This document shows, piece after piece, positions 62,778 through 64,000 of a stretch of DNA of 64,000 nt. A program made the position numbers and the translations under genes. How positions within the stretch are numbered: the stretch's first letter is position 1; each line of letters starts with the position of its first letter. The notes under the pieces were generated by a model that was not told the origin of the DNA, ran no database searches, and worked only from the letters and a program-made list of their open reading frames with translations. The stretch is from Callipepla californica brunnescens (lineage: Eukaryota > Chordata > Aves > Galliformes > Odontophoridae). The DNA lies in the NCBI GenBank assembly GCA_023055505.1, contig JALIRH010000001.1, positions 12,209,467-12,273,466 of the forward strand, written 5' to 3'.

Positions 62778-63693
62778 CTATTAAAAGAGAAGGAAAAAAA
62801 ACCCTTTTTAATTACAACTTTTTCAAAGGGGTGGAATTCAAGGTTTTTGTTACTTTTTTCTTTTACACTGAGAAGTTATTCCATCAACAGTGCCCACGGT
62901 ACATTTTTTTTCCATTACATAATCACAGAACTGTAGGGGTTGGAGGGGACCTCTAGAGATCATCAAGTCCAACCCCCCTGCCAAAGCAGCTCCCTGGGCC
63001 AGGTTGTTGCATTCACATTTATGTTTCAGGTCAGATAAACAAAATGCTAACATTCAAAACACAAACTAAGCACATTTTGGTACTGAGCACTGCTGTTTGT
63101 ACATCATCAGCCCACTTCTCAAACATATTTATGTCTAGCATTTCCCTTGCACATGTGAGAGCTTCAAGAACTATTTGAAATAAACAATCAAATACTTTCA
63201 AAAGAGCCAAAGAATTCTTTAAACTCCAAAAATAATAAATCTAACACATAAAACTGTATAAAATAAGAACAGGCATTTTTGAAAACAAGCTTCTCATGCT
63301 CTCATTCAATCCTTCAATTTTCTGAGTGCCTTTCATAAAAATAGTAACTTCTCCATTATTTATTTATTTTACAGAAGGAGAAAAGTATGAGAGAAGTATC
63401 ACTCTAAGTTAGAATTTTAAGTAAATTCACTGTGATCGCGTTCAACTCTGAATTTAGTCATTCCTGAATTCTTCAGTAAGAGCCTCAGAACTCTCCCGAT
63501 ACGGCACATCACAGGAAAACTTGCTTTTTCTTGGGCATTTGAATTCATTATTCGTATTCCCACAAGGAAACAGAAACATTCTATTTGCAGTACTGAAATT
63601 CTGCTGTGTTCTTAAACGAGCAATCAGAACAAGAAGCTCACCTACAAAACCAAATGTACTGTTTCACTATTTCAGGTCGGACAGTGTTTTTAC
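62778..63693 (-). other. ING3: ING3 penultimate intron
   Basis: GT-AG intron bounded by GTAAAA and TTTTAATAG. It contains one short CR1 tail in the same orientation as the gene. The rest is AT-rich single-copy-looking sequence. Confidence 0.85.
62921..63006 (-). mobile_element. CR1 3'-tail fragment in an ING3 intron
   Basis: AATCACAGAACTGTAGGGGT, TGGAGGGGACCTCTAGAGAT, CATCAAGTCCAACCCCCCTG, CCAAAGCAGCTCCCTGGGCC. Last ~86 bp of CR1, same orientation as ING3. Confidence 0.93.
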
Positions 63694-63886
63694 CTGATTA
63701 CAGATGCAGTAACGTGGCTCATTTGGATCGTAGGTCCAGTCAACCTGGCTGTTAGAATCAGACTCTGGTATTACCGCTGTTTGCTGGGACAGCTCTTGCG
63801 CCAGCGCAGACGAGGAAGAACATGACGACAGAGAGGATGAAGAAGAAGAAGATGATGACTGTTGACTTGAGGATTTGTTGTTGTTT
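63694..63886 (-). CDS. ING3: ING3 exon: serine-rich linker and start of PHD finger
   Basis: Internal coding exon of inhibitor of growth 3, a subunit of the NuA4/TIP60 histone acetyltransferase complex that reads H3K4me3. Seen in the sequence: reverse-strand acceptor TTTTATTCAG, 193 nt (the last base of a split codon plus 64 codons), donor CAG|GTAAAA. The peptide begins NNNKSSSQQ, runs through a tract of about 15 near-continuous serines (codons TCA, TCT, TCC, TCG, AGT), then ALAQELSQQ, and ends VDWTYDPNEPRYCICNQ. That end is the diagnostic entry to an ING-family PHD finger and supplies the first two zinc cysteines (C-I-C) and the Tyr before them that lines the methyl-lysine pocket in this family. 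The serine run together with the VDWTYDPNEP motif points to ING3 rather than ING1, 2, 4 or 5. The upstream ING domain and earlier exons lie beyond position 64000. Confidence 0.96.
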
Positions 63887-64000
63887 CTGAATAAAAGAAA
63901 AAAAAAGCATACCACAATTGAAGTTCATTTACTGGCAAGGAGAAGGAATTCTCTGTCGACTGAAACACTGGAGTATGTAAAACCTGAAGTGGCATTCCTT

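Overview
The window looks like chicken (or close galliform) chromosomal DNA. Three things point there. It carries many 5'-truncated CR1 LINE fragments of the chicken type, it has an internally deleted mariner-like element whose transposase remnants resemble the Galluhop type, and the coding exons are vertebrate, short and widely spaced. It is AT-rich and mostly non-coding. No tRNA, rRNA, CRISPR array or bacterial-type operon was seen.

Two protein-coding genes are supported, both read from the minus strand. (1) ING3 enters from the right edge. Its last three coding exons (63694-63886, 62739-62777, 61208-61324) encode a serine-rich linker and the whole C-terminal PHD zinc finger up to the stop codon. 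(2) CPED1 (cadherin-like and PC-esterase domain containing 1) starts about 15.7 kb further along. Its first coding exon is 45231-45482 (start codon and membrane anchor) and the next coding exon is 33983-34169. The ING3-then-CPED1 tandem order in one direction matches the order I know from human 7q31. I found no further CPED1 exon between 33982 and 1, so that part is most simply one or more long CPED1 introns.

Layout from low to high coordinates. 1-33982 is presumed CPED1 intron with CR1 fragments and a dispersed repeat (28728-28950). 33983-45482 holds the two CPED1 exons and the intron between them, with CR1 pieces, a possible hAT-like fragment, the mariner remnant, a GC-rich patch and a second copy of the dispersed repeat (42430-42647). 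45483-60447 is the intergenic or 5' region of CPED1: a CpG-bearing promoter candidate near 46.3 kb with a plus-strand TATA box, long pyrimidine tracts at 51.4 and 59.2-59.6 kb, and an old retrovirus-like repeat at 55.5-57.2 kb containing a degenerate ~48-bp tandem array. 60448-64000 is the ING3 3' UTR, its last exons and their introns.

ING3 is a chromatin reader in the NuA4/TIP60 acetyltransferase complex. CPED1 is a predicted secretory-pathway protein next to WNT16 in the mammalian bone-density locus. Nothing here suggests they work together beyond being neighbours. No clearly new biological system was seen. The best leads are the uninterrupted G-quadruplex-capable tract between the two genes, a poly(A) hexamer overlapping the ING3 stop codon, and a possible plus-strand non-coding transcript starting beside the CPED1 promoter.
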